A stretch of 64,000 nucleotides of DNA, taken from NCBI GenBank assembly GCA_025359565.1, contig JANYFY010000025.1, positions 124,001-188,000 of the forward strand. The letters run 5' to 3'. This stretch comes from Gammaproteobacteria bacterium (GTDB lineage: Bacteria > Pseudomonadota > Gammaproteobacteria > Steroidobacterales > Steroidobacteraceae). Within the stretch, counting starts at the first letter, position 1. Each line of letters opens with the position of its first letter. This document shows positions 15,872 through 24,387 of this stretch, piece by piece. The position numbers and the translations under genes are program-made. The notes beneath the pieces are model-generated. The model searched no databases and was not told the DNA's origin. It saw nothing but the letters and a program-made list of their open reading frames with translations.

Positions 15872-15989
15872 AAGGTGTACCTAATTGCGTCTATTGTCGC
15901 TTGGCTGGCCTCAGACCTTTCGGCTTTTTGCCACTGGAGCGGATTTTTCAGTCAACGGTGGCTTACACATGGGCTAAGCGCAAGTGGTG

Positions 15990-16997
15990 TTATTGGTCGC
16001 TGGTATGTGCGGCAAGAAAGTGCAGGTGTTGCATGCGTTCATCGGTCGAGGGATGGCTAGATAAGTAGCCGCCTTTTGAAGCTGAGGGATGCAGTTCTGT
16101 CAATTTCTTGAGGACATCCGCTAATAGCTGCGGTGACATCCCGTTTCCTCGCAGTAATCCTGCGCCATAATCATCCGCCTGTCGTTCCAGCTCTTGAGAG
16201 TACTTAGCCTGTGCCAATGCGACCGGCGCCGCAGCCAACAGTTGGCTAATGTCGCCTATGTAGAATGTCCAAAAGGTACCTATTAGGGAGCTTTGCAAAA
16301 GCAGTTGCAGTCCGTGGTGTCCGTGGGCATGGCCTAACTCGTGCGAGAGCACGGCTATTATTTGCTGGCTGTTATTAATGGTCGTAATGAGGTCGTCCAA
16401 AACAACAATCGTACCGTCAGGCAGGGTAAACGCATTCGCACCTAATGATGAAGCGCGAAACAATAGATTGGAATTCGGAACTCCACCTTCGGGCAAAATG
16501 AGTGACATAAATTGCTTTCTTAGCGCTTTTTGGCGTTCCAAGCTGATTTTGCTAGGTAATAGAATTCTGCCATCTAATATTTTTAGCTCTTGCGTTGTAA
16601 TGGTCTTACCGACGCTCGCGGGTAGGCGGCGTGCACCTAGGGCTGCCGCCCATGGAACACCCCATCGATACGCTGCAATCGCCAGTGCCATAAAGGCGAG
16701 GCATGAAACCAACACCGTGGGCAGCCGCCTTTGCATTCGATCGATTCGACCCTCTTGATGGGGCGTCATTGCTAAAAGCCCATCAAGCCCGACAAGATCA
16801 CTGACTTCGCAGAATGCGCCACCATTAAAGCGTAGACGACGTGCCGCTCTTCCCAAACGCTCGTCTACTTGTACTTGGCTAAAGGGAAATTTAAAGTCAA
16901 AATTTTCTCCGCGTACGACGAGATCATCGCTGACCATCGATAGTTCGACTGCATAAATGCGCGTCGAGCGTCCATCAAAATAGTTTGCGCGGAGCAT
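15990..16997 (-). CDS. M48-family zinc metallopeptidase, membrane-anchored
   Basis: 335 aa. A cytoplasmic N-terminal part (1-90) is followed by one membrane segment at about 93-110 and the M48 catalytic domain. Zinc site: HELGH at 219-223, with the third ligand Glu271 in SQELERQAD, and the conserved SSHPSTDERMQHL near the C-terminus. Homologues are Oma1/YcaL/LoiP-like envelope quality-control proteases. It starts 19 bp after the DUF898 gene on the same strand; this DUF898-M48 pairing recurs in proteobacteria and suggests a functional unit. Confidence 0.88.
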   Translation of the reverse strand: MLRANYFDGRSTRIYAVELSMVSDDLVVRGENFDFKFPFSQVQVDERLGRAARRLRFNGGAFCEVSDLVGLDGLLAMTPHQEGRIDRMQRRLPTVLVSCLAFMALAIAAYRWGVPWAAALGARRLPASVGKTITTQELKILDGRILLPSKISLERQKALRKQFMSLILPEGGVPNSNLLFRASSLGANAFTLPDGTIVVLDDLITTINNSQQIIAVLSHELGHAHGHHGLQLLLQSSLIGTFWTFYIGDISQLLAAAPVALAQAKYSQELERQADDYGAGLLRGNGMSPQLLADVLKKLTELHPSASKGGYLSSHPSTDERMQHLHFLAAHTSDQ

Positions 16998-17016
16998 GTG
17001 TAGGGTGGCGCAGAAC

Positions 17017-18066
17017 CTACAGCGCTATATCGAAATCAAATGCTGTTGCCGCCTCCTCACCGACGGTACCTACAACTTCTGGGTCTGCGGCCGCGAATTC
17101 CTGTAAGTCACTAGCGGGCAATACGCGCATACACTCCATTTGGTATTTAGTAGCACGAACTACTGCAAACGGAATGAAAAGCCCCAGTGTCACTACCACC
17201 AAAACAAAGTTGCTTGCACTAATCCACATCAGGGGCAACGGCGACATTTTGCACTCAATACGATGTTCGCCTAGACGAGTGTTGTTCCAGATTAGGTTGG
17301 TTATAAGCGCATGAAAAGTAGGTCCAATCAAGATACCCGCGAGTATTAACGCACCATAAAGAATGACAAGTGTGGTTATGATAGTGCGGGGATCCACAGG
17401 ATGGCCTCCACTTTTCATTTGAGTTATCGCTATAAATGTGCCCCCTATTCCCGCCAACCCAACTACCAGGGCGAAGACCAGTATCGCGGCGAGTAACATT
17501 AGGTAGAGGAGATAAAACTGGCCGGCTCGGGCATTAAAAGTAAATGGCGTTCGTCCAAACCAACTATTATTGTGTTGGTAAGCTTTCATGCGTTGGTGCA
17601 TGTAAGGCGCCATTATATAGACTGTGATTAAGGCGAGAAATCCATTCAGTAAGAAGACGCGGTAAGCGCCGCTCAGGCTACCGCGAAAATGGAAGCGCGT
17701 GCCACGCCAGCTTGAATTATAGAGTCGAAACCGTAGTGAATTGCGTAACAACCAAGGCATGGCAATCGCTAGCGCGATTAAAATAACGATAACGAGTGGT
17801 GATTGCAGACGTATCGTGAGGTTGTAAGCGATTAACATGCTAAGCGCGATCAGGCGCCCGATAAAAATCTTAACGGCGTTGCCATGAAAATCGAAGCTTG
17901 AGCCAGCCAATTCGGTATGACGATAGAAATATTGGAGCCGGCGCACTTTAGCCCACGACGAATAGATTCCCAGCGTCACTATCGTCAACAGTAAATTGAC
18001 GATCCATATTCCAAAATACTCGGAACCGGTACCGGTGAAACGCAGTTGTTCCGGCGTATTGTCCAT
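17017..18066 (-). CDS. DUF898 (YjgN-like) polytopic membrane protein
   Basis: 349 aa. The frame is open upstream to 18144, but the ATG at 18066 has a GGGAG ribosome site 8 nt before it and begins MDNTPEQLRFTGTGSEYFG, where family homology starts. About six to eight membrane segments are separated by the characteristic repeated loop with aromatic-basic signature (YSSWAKVRRLQYFYRHTELAGSSF-like at about 55-75 and a second copy around WFGRTPFTFNARAGQFY). Function unknown; operonic with the M48 peptidase downstream. Confidence 0.85.
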   Translation of the reverse strand: MDNTPEQLRFTGTGSEYFGIWIVNLLLTIVTLGIYSSWAKVRRLQYFYRHTELAGSSFDFHGNAVKIFIGRLIALSMLIAYNLTIRLQSPLVIVILIALAIAMPWLLRNSLRFRLYNSSWRGTRFHFRGSLSGAYRVFLLNGFLALITVYIMAPYMHQRMKAYQHNNSWFGRTPFTFNARAGQFYLLYLMLLAAILVFALVVGLAGIGGTFIAITQMKSGGHPVDPRTIITTLVILYGALILAGILIGPTFHALITNLIWNNTRLGEHRIECKMSPLPLMWISASNFVLVVVTLGLFIPFAVVRATKYQMECMRVLPASDLQEFAAADPEVVGTVGEEAATAFDFDIAL

Positions 18067-18499
18067 GAAGGCACTCCCAGTTATTTTATACAGGTCAAAT
18101 TTTTTATAATCTTTTCGGCATCCTACCATGCAGATTTGCAGCAACCCTCCCTTGTATTATAGTTAATATCTATCAAACCTAAAGAAACAATCGATTTTTT
18201 TCTATTAATGCGGATCGGTAATGATGCACGCCGTCGCGGCGGAGCGTATTGCCCTCATTGCGATGGGCCTTTGTTCAAAGGTAAGTCGGTCGCAGTGGGG
18301 GTTGTTAAACTATCGCCGTCGGCGAGGGAGCAAAAGCGTCATTAAGTGCATTCGATCATTTAATCCGCTCGCCGCTTTCGGTAGCGGCTTAACCGGGGCG
18401 GCTTAACCGTAGCGGCCCAACCTAGACACCGCTATAGCTTCACGGCCAAAGTATTAGCCTTTATAATACGCGCCGATTAGGGAGAATTAACTACTGCCC
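18067..18499. other. Gene-poor interval with AhpF relic and short GC repeats
   Basis: 433 bp between the DUF898 start and the next gene. It contains the AhpF-like relic (18208-18345) and, at about 18378-18421, three imperfect tandem copies of a GCGGCTTAACC-like unit of roughly 15 bp. I find no other coding signal. Confidence 0.5.
18208..18345 (+). pseudogene. Short relic of an AhpF/thioredoxin-reductase-type flavoprotein
   Basis: A 45-codon frame from ATG 18208 to TAA 18343 encodes [20 protein letters not shown] followed by SVAV. This is the redox-active CPHC and adjoining NAD-domain start of alkyl hydroperoxide reductase subunit F (canonical [17 protein letters not shown] then IGGGNSG). After VAV the sequence diverges to unrelated residues and a stop. 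Only about 25 residues are recognisable, so this is a pseudogene fragment or a very small CxxC protein, not an enzyme. Confidence 0.6.
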
Positions 18500-18799
18500 A
18501 TGAAGTCTGTAATAACGCGTAAAAACCCATGGCATGCCATTGCCGTGGTGACGAAAACCAAGGGTTGTCAGGCTGTGCAGGCATTAAACGGGCGTCGGTT
18601 TCTTTCGGGCGAGGCCCCGGCGCTGCCATTACCAAACTGCACATTGGTAAACGATTGCCAGTGTCGCTATCAAAAATATGATGACAGGCGAGCAGGATTG
18701 CGACGCGACGCCGACGAACCTAGCCTAGTTCGCACCGCAACCTCGGTGGCCACCAATAAACGTTTAGGTCGTGGTCGGCGCGCCTCTGACTTAGAATGA
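18500..18799 (+). CDS. Small conserved Cys/Arg-rich protein, unknown function
   Basis: 99 aa. The pattern W-A-I-A-V-V, KGCQAV, L-x-G-RRFLSGEAPALPLPNC, then CQCRY-x-K-x-DDRRAGLRRD resembles a family of short hypothetical proteins I recall from gammaproteobacteria that share a CxCxY...DRR...RR core. The cysteines (KGC, PNC, DCQC) could bind metal. ATG at 18500, with AGGGAGA about 14 nt upstream. It lies 34 bp before the sulfurtransferase gene on the same strand, so it may be co-transcribed. The last 25 residues are basic and poorly conserved. Confidence 0.6.
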   Translation: MKSVITRKNPWHAIAVVTKTKGCQAVQALNGRRFLSGEAPALPLPNCTLVNDCQCRYQKYDDRRAGLRRDADEPSLVRTATSVATNKRLGRGRRASDLE

Positions 18800-18833
18800 G
18801 CGTGATTGTGGTCAACGTTGGTGTAGCGTTTGC

Positions 18834-19670
18834 ATGGAAAACCTTGTAGCAACGGACTGGCTTGCGGCAGAATTGGGCGCAGCGGATTTGATTTTGTTTG
18901 ATGCCAGCTATTATTTACCCACTGAAAATGTTGATGCGCGAGCGCGCTATACAGAAGCGCATATTTCCGGCGCACGTTTTTTTGATATTGATCAAATCGC
19001 TGATCCGTTGACTACTCTGCCGCATATGGTGCCGAGCGCCGCTCGTTTTGGACATTTGCTGGGTGCCATGGGCGTCTCAAATAGTATGCGTATCGTCTTT
19101 TACGACCAGCGGGGACTTTTTTCCGCGGCACGGGGTTGGTGGCTTATGCGTCTTTTTGGCCATGTGTCGGTCGCAGTATTAGATGGTGGACTGCCCAAAT
19201 GGTTATGCGAACGGCGATCGCTGACAAGCGAAGTTCCATCCGCCGTTGTTCCTCAACGCTTTGTTGCGCGCATCCAAACGGGGTTGTTACGCGTGATGGG
19301 GGATATGGTGGCGAATCTTGCCACCCATCGTGAGCTAGTGATAGATGCGCGCTCGCGCCCCCGTTTCGAGGGAACAGTAGCGGAACCTCGCGTGGGTGTA
19401 GCAAGTGGCCATATTCCGGGCAGCCTAAGCCTACCGTTTGGTGAGTTGCTGAACGCCGATGGCACGATGCGTAGTCCTGATCGGCTGCGTGCCCTGTTCA
19501 CGGCGCTAGGAGTGGAGAATGATACTCAGGTGATCGCGAGCTGTGGTTCTGGCGTCACGGCACCGCTGATTAGTTTGGGTCTTGCTGTTGCAGGATACTT
19601 GCCGGGAGCGGTCTATGATGGCTCGTGGACAGAATGGGGTGGAACTAATGCGCCCATTGAGACGGGATAG
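18834..19670 (+). CDS. sseA: 3-mercaptopyruvate/thiosulfate sulfurtransferase
   Basis: 278 aa, two rhodanese domains. The N-terminal inactive domain has FDASYYLPT, AHISGARFFDID and FYDQRGLFSAARGWW. The C-terminal domain carries the catalytic Cys237 in CGSGVTA, the loop typical of mercaptopyruvate sulfurtransferases, plus VIDARSRPRFEG and SGHIPGSLSLPF. It transfers sulfur to cyanide or thiols; cytoplasmic. ATG at 18834. Convergent with the FAD oxidoreductase gene. Confidence 0.92.
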   Translation: MENLVATDWLAAELGAADLILFDASYYLPTENVDARARYTEAHISGARFFDIDQIADPLTTLPHMVPSAARFGHLLGAMGVSNSMRIVFYDQRGLFSAARGWWLMRLFGHVSVAVLDGGLPKWLCERRSLTSEVPSAVVPQRFVARIQTGLLRVMGDMVANLATHRELVIDARSRPRFEGTVAEPRVGVASGHIPGSLSLPFGELLNADGTMRSPDRLRALFTALGVENDTQVIASCGSGVTAPLISLGLAVAGYLPGAVYDGSWTEWGGTNAPIETG

Positions 19671-19697
19671 ATTTCGGTCCTTGGATAGGATTGCCGC

Positions 19698-19729
19698 ATT
19701 CGCCAAGCGCTTGATTCGCCAAGCGCTTG
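19698..19729. repeat. Two tandem copies of a 16-bp repeat
   Basis: ATTCGCCAAGCGCTTG occurs twice head to tail between the convergent sulfurtransferase and FAD oxidoreductase genes. Each unit contains the self-complementary AAGCGCTT, so the array can fold into small hairpins and may act as a shared 3' end. Confidence 0.6.
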
Positions 19730-19735
19730 ATCCGC

Positions 19736-21358
19736 TCAGCGTCCAACTCGCCGGCGCTTAAAATCACTGATAATTTCACGCGCAGCGTTGTGACCAGGCG
19801 CGCCGGTAACACCGCCGCCGGGGTGGGTGCCGGAGCCGCACATGTAGAGGCCCTTCAAGGGGCCGCGATAGTCGCCATGTCCGAGCATGGGGCGTGCGGA
19901 GAATAATTGATCGAGACTCAACGAGCCGTGGAAAATATCGCCACCGATCAGGCCGAAGGTTCGCTCGAGATCTAGCGGACTCATAATTTGCCGGCCGATT
20001 ACTGACGCTTTGAAATTAGGTGCGTGGCTATTCACCAAATCAATCATGACGTCGGCGACCTGTTCGCGGTGGTCGTCCCATGAAGCGCCGTTCGGCAGCA
20101 CGGGTGCGACATGCTGACAAAATAAACTGGCCACATGTTGTCCAGAGGGCGCAAGGCTATCATCCAAAGTGGAAGGGATTAACATTTCCACAATCGGCTT
20201 TTGCGACCATCCGCCGGCCTTCGCGTCTAGGTACGCAGTTTCCATGTACGCAAGACTGGGTGCCATAATAATACCGGAGGTGTGATGCTCGGCAAGCGCA
20301 CGGCCGGCAAGGACGCTGAAGTCAGGCAGCTCGGACAAAGCTACGTTCATACGAAAGGTGCCAGAGCCACAGCGCCAATGATTTATTCGCTCACGAAAGT
20401 TGGGTTCAAGCACCGCAGGGTCAATCATTGATCCGTATAAAAGCTTGGGATTTAAATTAGAGATCACCGCGCGAGCACGAATTGCCGCACCGCTACTCGT
20501 CACCACGCCAACCGCGCGACCATGCTCTACTAATACCTCGCGTACCCCGCAGTTCACGCGGATGTCGACGCCGCGTTCTGCGGCTGCTTTGGCCATGGCT
20601 TGGGTAATGGCACCCATACCTCCGATGGCGTGACCCCATGCACCTTTTTTGCCGTTCACTTCGCCAAATACATGATGCAGGAGCACGTAGCCCGAACCGG
20701 CAGCGTAGGGGCTTGCGTAGTTCCCCACGATGCCATCGAACCCGTAGGCGGCTTTAATCGGCGCGCTCTCAAACCATGTATCGAGATAATCACCAGCTGA
20801 TTTTACGAATAAATCCAACAGCTCACGCCTTAATGGCATATCGAGCTTAGCTAAGCGTTTGCCTAAGCGTGCGCCGCGCAGCAGCTCCGGCATCGCGGCC
20901 CACCAACTGCCGGCAGTCACATTGGGCGGAGTTTCGAGCACCAAATCGCGCAGTACGTCCGCAATCGCATCGAGTCGCTCCGCGTAGGCATCTAGGCGAG
21001 CGGCATCGCGAGTCGAGAATTTAGCAACCTCTTGTGCGGTCTTTCCTGCACCGATTTTCAAATACTGCGATTCGTTCAGAGGCAGAAAATTGGCAAGCTT
21101 ACGTTCGACGATCCGTAAACCATGCCGGGTTAAATCGAGATCGCGAATCACTTTAGGGTTTAAGAGAGACACCGTGTAGGCAGCAACCGAATTGCGAAAC
21201 CCAGGGTGGAATTCTTCGGTAACCGCCGCGCCGCCTACCACACCACGCCGTTCCAGAACCGTTATTTTCAAACCGGCGGCTTGGAGGTAGGCCGCACAGA
21301 CGAGGCCGTTGTGACCGCCGCCAATGATTACGGCATCGTAAGATGCAGAGCTGGTCAT
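19736..21358 (-). CDS. Phytoene-dehydrogenase-like FAD oxidoreductase (PYROXD2-type)
   Basis: 540 aa. An N-terminal dinucleotide-binding motif IIGGGHNGLVCAAYL (about 11-25) and VLERRGVVGGAAVTEE place it with carotene desaturase/isomerase-like flavoproteins. The C-terminal FAD motif is MCGSGTHPGGGVTGAPGHNAA. There are no carotenoid genes nearby, and this branch (PYROXD2-like) is widespread in non-pigmented bacteria with unknown substrate. It lies 18 bp downstream of ald on the same strand, so the two may form one transcript. Confidence 0.88.
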   Translation of the reverse strand: MTSSASYDAVIIGGGHNGLVCAAYLQAAGLKITVLERRGVVGGAAVTEEFHPGFRNSVAAYTVSLLNPKVIRDLDLTRHGLRIVERKLANFLPLNESQYLKIGAGKTAQEVAKFSTRDAARLDAYAERLDAIADVLRDLVLETPPNVTAGSWWAAMPELLRGARLGKRLAKLDMPLRRELLDLFVKSAGDYLDTWFESAPIKAAYGFDGIVGNYASPYAAGSGYVLLHHVFGEVNGKKGAWGHAIGGMGAITQAMAKAAAERGVDIRVNCGVREVLVEHGRAVGVVTSSGAAIRARAVISNLNPKLLYGSMIDPAVLEPNFRERINHWRCGSGTFRMNVALSELPDFSVLAGRALAEHHTSGIIMAPSLAYMETAYLDAKAGGWSQKPIVEMLIPSTLDDSLAPSGQHVASLFCQHVAPVLPNGASWDDHREQVADVMIDLVNSHAPNFKASVIGRQIMSPLDLERTFGLIGGDIFHGSLSLDQLFSARPMLGHGDYRGPLKGLYMCGSGTHPGGGVTGAPGHNAAREIISDFKRRRVGR

Positions 21359-21376
21359 TTGTATACCGTTTAAAAA

Positions 21377-22486
21377 TTAAGCGCTTTTATAAGCTTTATA
21401 TTCTAGTCCTAACGCGCGCGCGACCGCCTCGTGAGTGATGGCACCGGCGTGAATATTAAGACCCATTCTAAGACCCGAGTCATGTTCAATCGCCTTTTGC
21501 CAGCCATGGGCAGCTAGTGCTTTCACATAGGGCAATGTTGCGTTAGTGAGCGCAAAGGTGGAGGTACGTGGCACAGCGCCAGGCATATTAGTGACACAAT
21601 AATGAATAATACCGTCAAGTATAAAAGTGGGCTCAGCGTGAGTGGTGGGACGGCTTGTTTCGAAACAACCGCCCTGATCGATCGCAATATCGACTAATAC
21701 TGCGCCCGCTTTCATAGTCTTGATCATGGCACGAGTCACCAATTTTGGCGCAGCGGCACCTGCTATTAATACTGCGCCTACTACCAGGTCGGCGTCGCGC
21801 ACTAATTCCTCAATCGCGTGTGCGGTCGAGTACACGGTTTTCAGTTGGCTAGCAAAAATGGCTGATAGCTCGCGCAGCCGTTTCGCAGAGCGTTCGACCA
21901 CCGTCACATCGGCGCGCAAACCCACAGCCATTTCGGCCGCATGCGTACCAGAGACTCCACCGCCCAGAATCACGACCTTCGCGGGCGCTACGCCGGGGAC
22001 GCCGCCTAATAAAACACCGAACCCACCATTCGCTTTTTGTAGGCAGTTGGCGCCAACTTGGATGGACATGCGTCCAGCAACTTCGCTCATAGGCGTCAGC
22101 AAAGGCAATGAGCCGTCGGAGGCGGTGACGGTTTCGTAGGCGATGGCTGTGGCGCCTGAGGCTAAGAGACCCTTGGTCTGCTGGAGATCGGCAGCGAGGT
22201 GTAGATAAGTAAATAGCGTTTGGTTGGGGCGCAGTAATTTGCATTCGGAAATTTGTGGCTCCTTAACCTTAACTACCAGTTCAGCGTTTAAGAACACTGT
22301 CTCTGCGTCAATGGCGATGCTAGCGCCGGCTGCTTTATAGTCGTTATCACCGAATCCGATGCCGTTACCTGCACCACTTTGTACTTGAACTTCGTGTCCG
22401 GCGTCGACGAGTTCGCGCACGCCTGCAGGAATAAGGCCGACACGGTATTCATGAACCTTGATCTCTTTGGGCACGCCGATTTTCAT
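21377..22486 (-). CDS. ald: Alanine dehydrogenase
   Basis: 369 aa, the standard length. NAD-dependent interconversion of L-alanine with pyruvate and ammonia. Visible features are MKIGVPKEIKVHEYRVG with the substrate-binding Arg15, the Lys in VKVKEP, His95-region TYLHLAADL, Rossmann GGGVSGTHAAEMA, and the C-terminal signature VDIAIDQGGCFETSRPTTH. Divergent from an Lrp/AsnC regulator across 162 bp, the usual arrangement for alanine-responsive control. Confidence 0.95.
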   Translation of the reverse strand: MKIGVPKEIKVHEYRVGLIPAGVRELVDAGHEVQVQSGAGNGIGFGDNDYKAAGASIAIDAETVFLNAELVVKVKEPQISECKLLRPNQTLFTYLHLAADLQQTKGLLASGATAIAYETVTASDGSLPLLTPMSEVAGRMSIQVGANCLQKANGGFGVLLGGVPGVAPAKVVILGGGVSGTHAAEMAVGLRADVTVVERSAKRLRELSAIFASQLKTVYSTAHAIEELVRDADLVVGAVLIAGAAAPKLVTRAMIKTMKAGAVLVDIAIDQGGCFETSRPTTHAEPTFILDGIIHYCVTNMPGAVPRTSTFALTNATLPYVKALAAHGWQKAIEHDSGLRMGLNIHAGAITHEAVARALGLEYKAYKSA

Positions 22487-22581
22487 GGAGACTCCACGTT
22501 AAGATATAGCGAGTGACAATTCATAGCGTACTTAAGTGTGTCGCTGGAATATTGCAAAATATGATAGTAAATTAACCTAAA

Positions 22582-22595
22582 GTGGTAGATTCCAC
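22582..22595. promoter_or_regulatory. Inverted repeat in the ald/lrp divergent region
   Basis: GTGG-TAGATT-CCAC lies midway between the divergent starts, in AT-rich DNA with GCAATATT-like repeats nearby. A plausible binding element for the adjacent Lrp/AsnC protein; not proven. Confidence 0.3.
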
Positions 22596-22648
22596 CTATA
22601 ATTGATATTTCCACGCAATATTTTGTCATTTAGACGGTTGAGGTGCGT

Positions 22649-23113
22649 ATGCAGCTGGATCGCTATGATCGCGCCATTGTGCGCGCGCTACAACAAAATG
22701 GTCGCATCACCAACGCGCAACTCGCCGAGGACGTGAATTTATCCGAGTCAGCGTGTTTGAGGCGCATGCGGGCTTTGGAGGAGGCGGGATTCATTGAGGG
22801 GTATACCGCATTAATCAATCAACAAAAAGCGGGCTGCCCAGTGAATGTGTTTGTGAATATTACGCTTGAGCGCCAGGAGCAAGCGCACTTGCACGCGTTC
22901 GAAGAGGCGGCGCGCAAAGTCCCCGAAGTAATGGAGTGCTATTTGATGTCGGGTGAGTACGACTATTTGCTACGGGTAGTGCTTGCGGATACCGCAGATT
23001 TTGAAAGGCTGCATAGCCAGCATCTGACTCGTTTGCCGAATGTGGCGCGAGTGCAATCAAGTTTCGCGCTGCGGACGGTACAAAAATCGCGCGAATTGCC
23101 CGTACGCGCTTAA
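22649..23113 (+). CDS. Lrp/AsnC-family transcriptional regulator
   Basis: 154 aa. The N-terminal winged HTH (LDRYDRAIVRALQQNGRITNAQLAEDV, then NLSESACLRRMRALEEAG) is followed by a RAM effector domain with VFVNITLE, VMECYLMSGEYDYLLRVV and the typical closing R-V-Q-S-S-F-ALRTV. The ATG at 22649 has AGG five nt upstream and is preferred over a GTG two codons earlier. Divergent from ald, so a local activator responding to alanine or another amino acid is likely (BkdR/AldR-like). Confidence 0.9.
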   Translation: MQLDRYDRAIVRALQQNGRITNAQLAEDVNLSESACLRRMRALEEAGFIEGYTALINQQKAGCPVNVFVNITLERQEQAHLHAFEEAARKVPEVMECYLMSGEYDYLLRVVLADTADFERLHSQHLTRLPNVARVQSSFALRTVQKSRELPVRA

Positions 23114-23163
23114 ATTGCAACGCTTGGCCCGGGGTTCGGGGGCCGGACCCTGGGGTTTGGTGT

Positions 23164-23796
23164 TTATGGCTTAAGCCGTAAGGCGAGCCCGAAGTGTATT
23201 TTTACCGCGTCATCGACCCATTCGGTAGTTTTCCAGTCGCCCTGGCCAACACCGAAATCTAGGCGCTTAAGTTGAGCGGTGCCTTCAAGCTTGGCGTCTG
23301 CCGCGCTGCCGGTGGCGTGGGCAGGGCCGGGTGTAAAACGAAATTCAATGGCTACTTCTTTGGTAATACCGCGCAAGCTTAGGCTGCCTTGTGCCGTGTA
23401 ACCGGTCGCTGTTTTGGTGAAACTACGCGTCACATAGTGAGCGCTAGGGGTATGCGCGATGTCGAAAATGTCGGGGCTGCGCATAGTTTTATCGCGATCT
23501 TTATCCTGGGTATCGAGCGAATTGAGATCGATTTGGACATCAATGTGATTACTTGCGGGTGCCTCGGGCGCGAAACTGACGACTACGGCGAATTTATGAA
23601 ATTCACCTTTAAATTCTGCTCCCGCTTGGACGCCGGTAAATTCTAGGTGACTTCGCGCGGCATCAGCAGTGTAGTTAATAACGCCCGCGGTAGTCGCGAC
23701 AGTCGCGGCACTTGCAGGCGGCGTAATCGGAGTGGCCAGCAAAGCCGAGATCAGCAAACCTAAAAAAAGCTTCGTGTGGCAGGCGGTTGTATGCAT
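23164..23796 (-). CDS. YceI-family periplasmic lipocalin-like protein
   Basis: 210 aa with a signal peptide (cleavage after SAA, about residue 31). The YceI beta-barrel that binds isoprenoid chains follows: YTADAARSHLEFTGVQAGAEFKG-type opening, IDVQIDLNSLDTQDKDRDKTMRSPDIFD and GSLSLRGITKEVAI. It is downstream of and nearly overlapping cytochrome b561 (a TTG two codons earlier overlaps its TGA), the usual cytochrome b561-YceI partnership. Confidence 0.9.
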   Translation of the reverse strand: MHTTACHTKLFLGLLISALLATPITPPASAATVATTAGVINYTADAARSHLEFTGVQAGAEFKGEFHKFAVVVSFAPEAPASNHIDVQIDLNSLDTQDKDRDKTMRSPDIFDIAHTPSAHYVTRSFTKTATGYTAQGSLSLRGITKEVAIEFRFTPGPAHATGSAADAKLEGTAQLKRLDFGVGQGDWKTTEWVDDAVKIHFGLALRLKP

Positions 23797-23798
23797 GA

Positions 23799-24356
23799 TC
23801 AAGGCTTCTTATTCTTAGTAAAGGGGAGCATGCGCCGCAGTACGTCATCCTTGGTCCAAAAATGATGTTTGAGCGCCGCGGCAATGTGTAGTGCGGCGGT
23901 GGTGAACAGAGCAATCGCCAATATTTTATGAGTGTTATCCAATAAGTGAAAAGCGTTTTCACTTTTGCTGATTAGATTAGGCCACGTGAATAAGCCGAAC
24001 CAACTGACCGAATAATTTTTGGCCGACGACATGAGCCATCCCGATAACGGCATGGCGAATAGAAACCCGTACATAGCAATATGGGTAAAACGCGCGAGGA
24101 ATTCTTCAATAGCCGGCATGCCGCTGGGCAATTCGGGCGGTGGGTTTTTAAGTCGCCATAATAATCGTAGGACCGCTAACATCAGAATTGTCATGCCGAA
24201 ACTCTTGTGTCGTGCCAGTAACCCGAGCTTATGCATGCCTACGGGTAGGTCATCGGCCATAATAGCGAGCACAAACTGAACCACGATTAGTGCAGCGATG
24301 ACCCAATGAAATGTCTGGGCTATCGCGTCATACCGCGTAGACTTTGAAGTTGGCAT
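23799..24356 (-). CDS. Cytochrome b561 family protein
   Basis: 185 aa, four transmembrane segments with haem-ligand histidines in TFHWVIAALI, GLLARHKSFGM, FTHIAMYG and ALHIAAALKHHF. It transfers electrons in the inner membrane, probably to the ubiquinone pool and its YceI partner. Start: GGAG lies 7 nt before the ATG at 24356; an ATG two codons earlier is too close to it. A longer reading frame to 24452 has no family homology and would overlap the divergent gene. Confidence 0.9.
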   Translation of the reverse strand: MPTSKSTRYDAIAQTFHWVIAALIVVQFVLAIMADDLPVGMHKLGLLARHKSFGMTILMLAVLRLLWRLKNPPPELPSGMPAIEEFLARFTHIAMYGFLFAMPLSGWLMSSAKNYSVSWFGLFTWPNLISKSENAFHLLDNTHKILAIALFTTAALHIAAALKHHFWTKDDVLRRMLPFTKNKKP

Positions 24357-24387
24357 CGACATTCTCCAGGGGCACAATTGAGGATCG

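Noticed and set aside
18221-18406. 61-codon frame starting ATGATGCAC
   Set aside because: The other frame of the same DNA carries the AhpF signature, which is far more informative.
23114-23163. GC-rich GGCCCGGGG...GGGGGCC segment as terminator
   Set aside because: Possible base pairing but no clear stem with U-tract; too weak to annotate.
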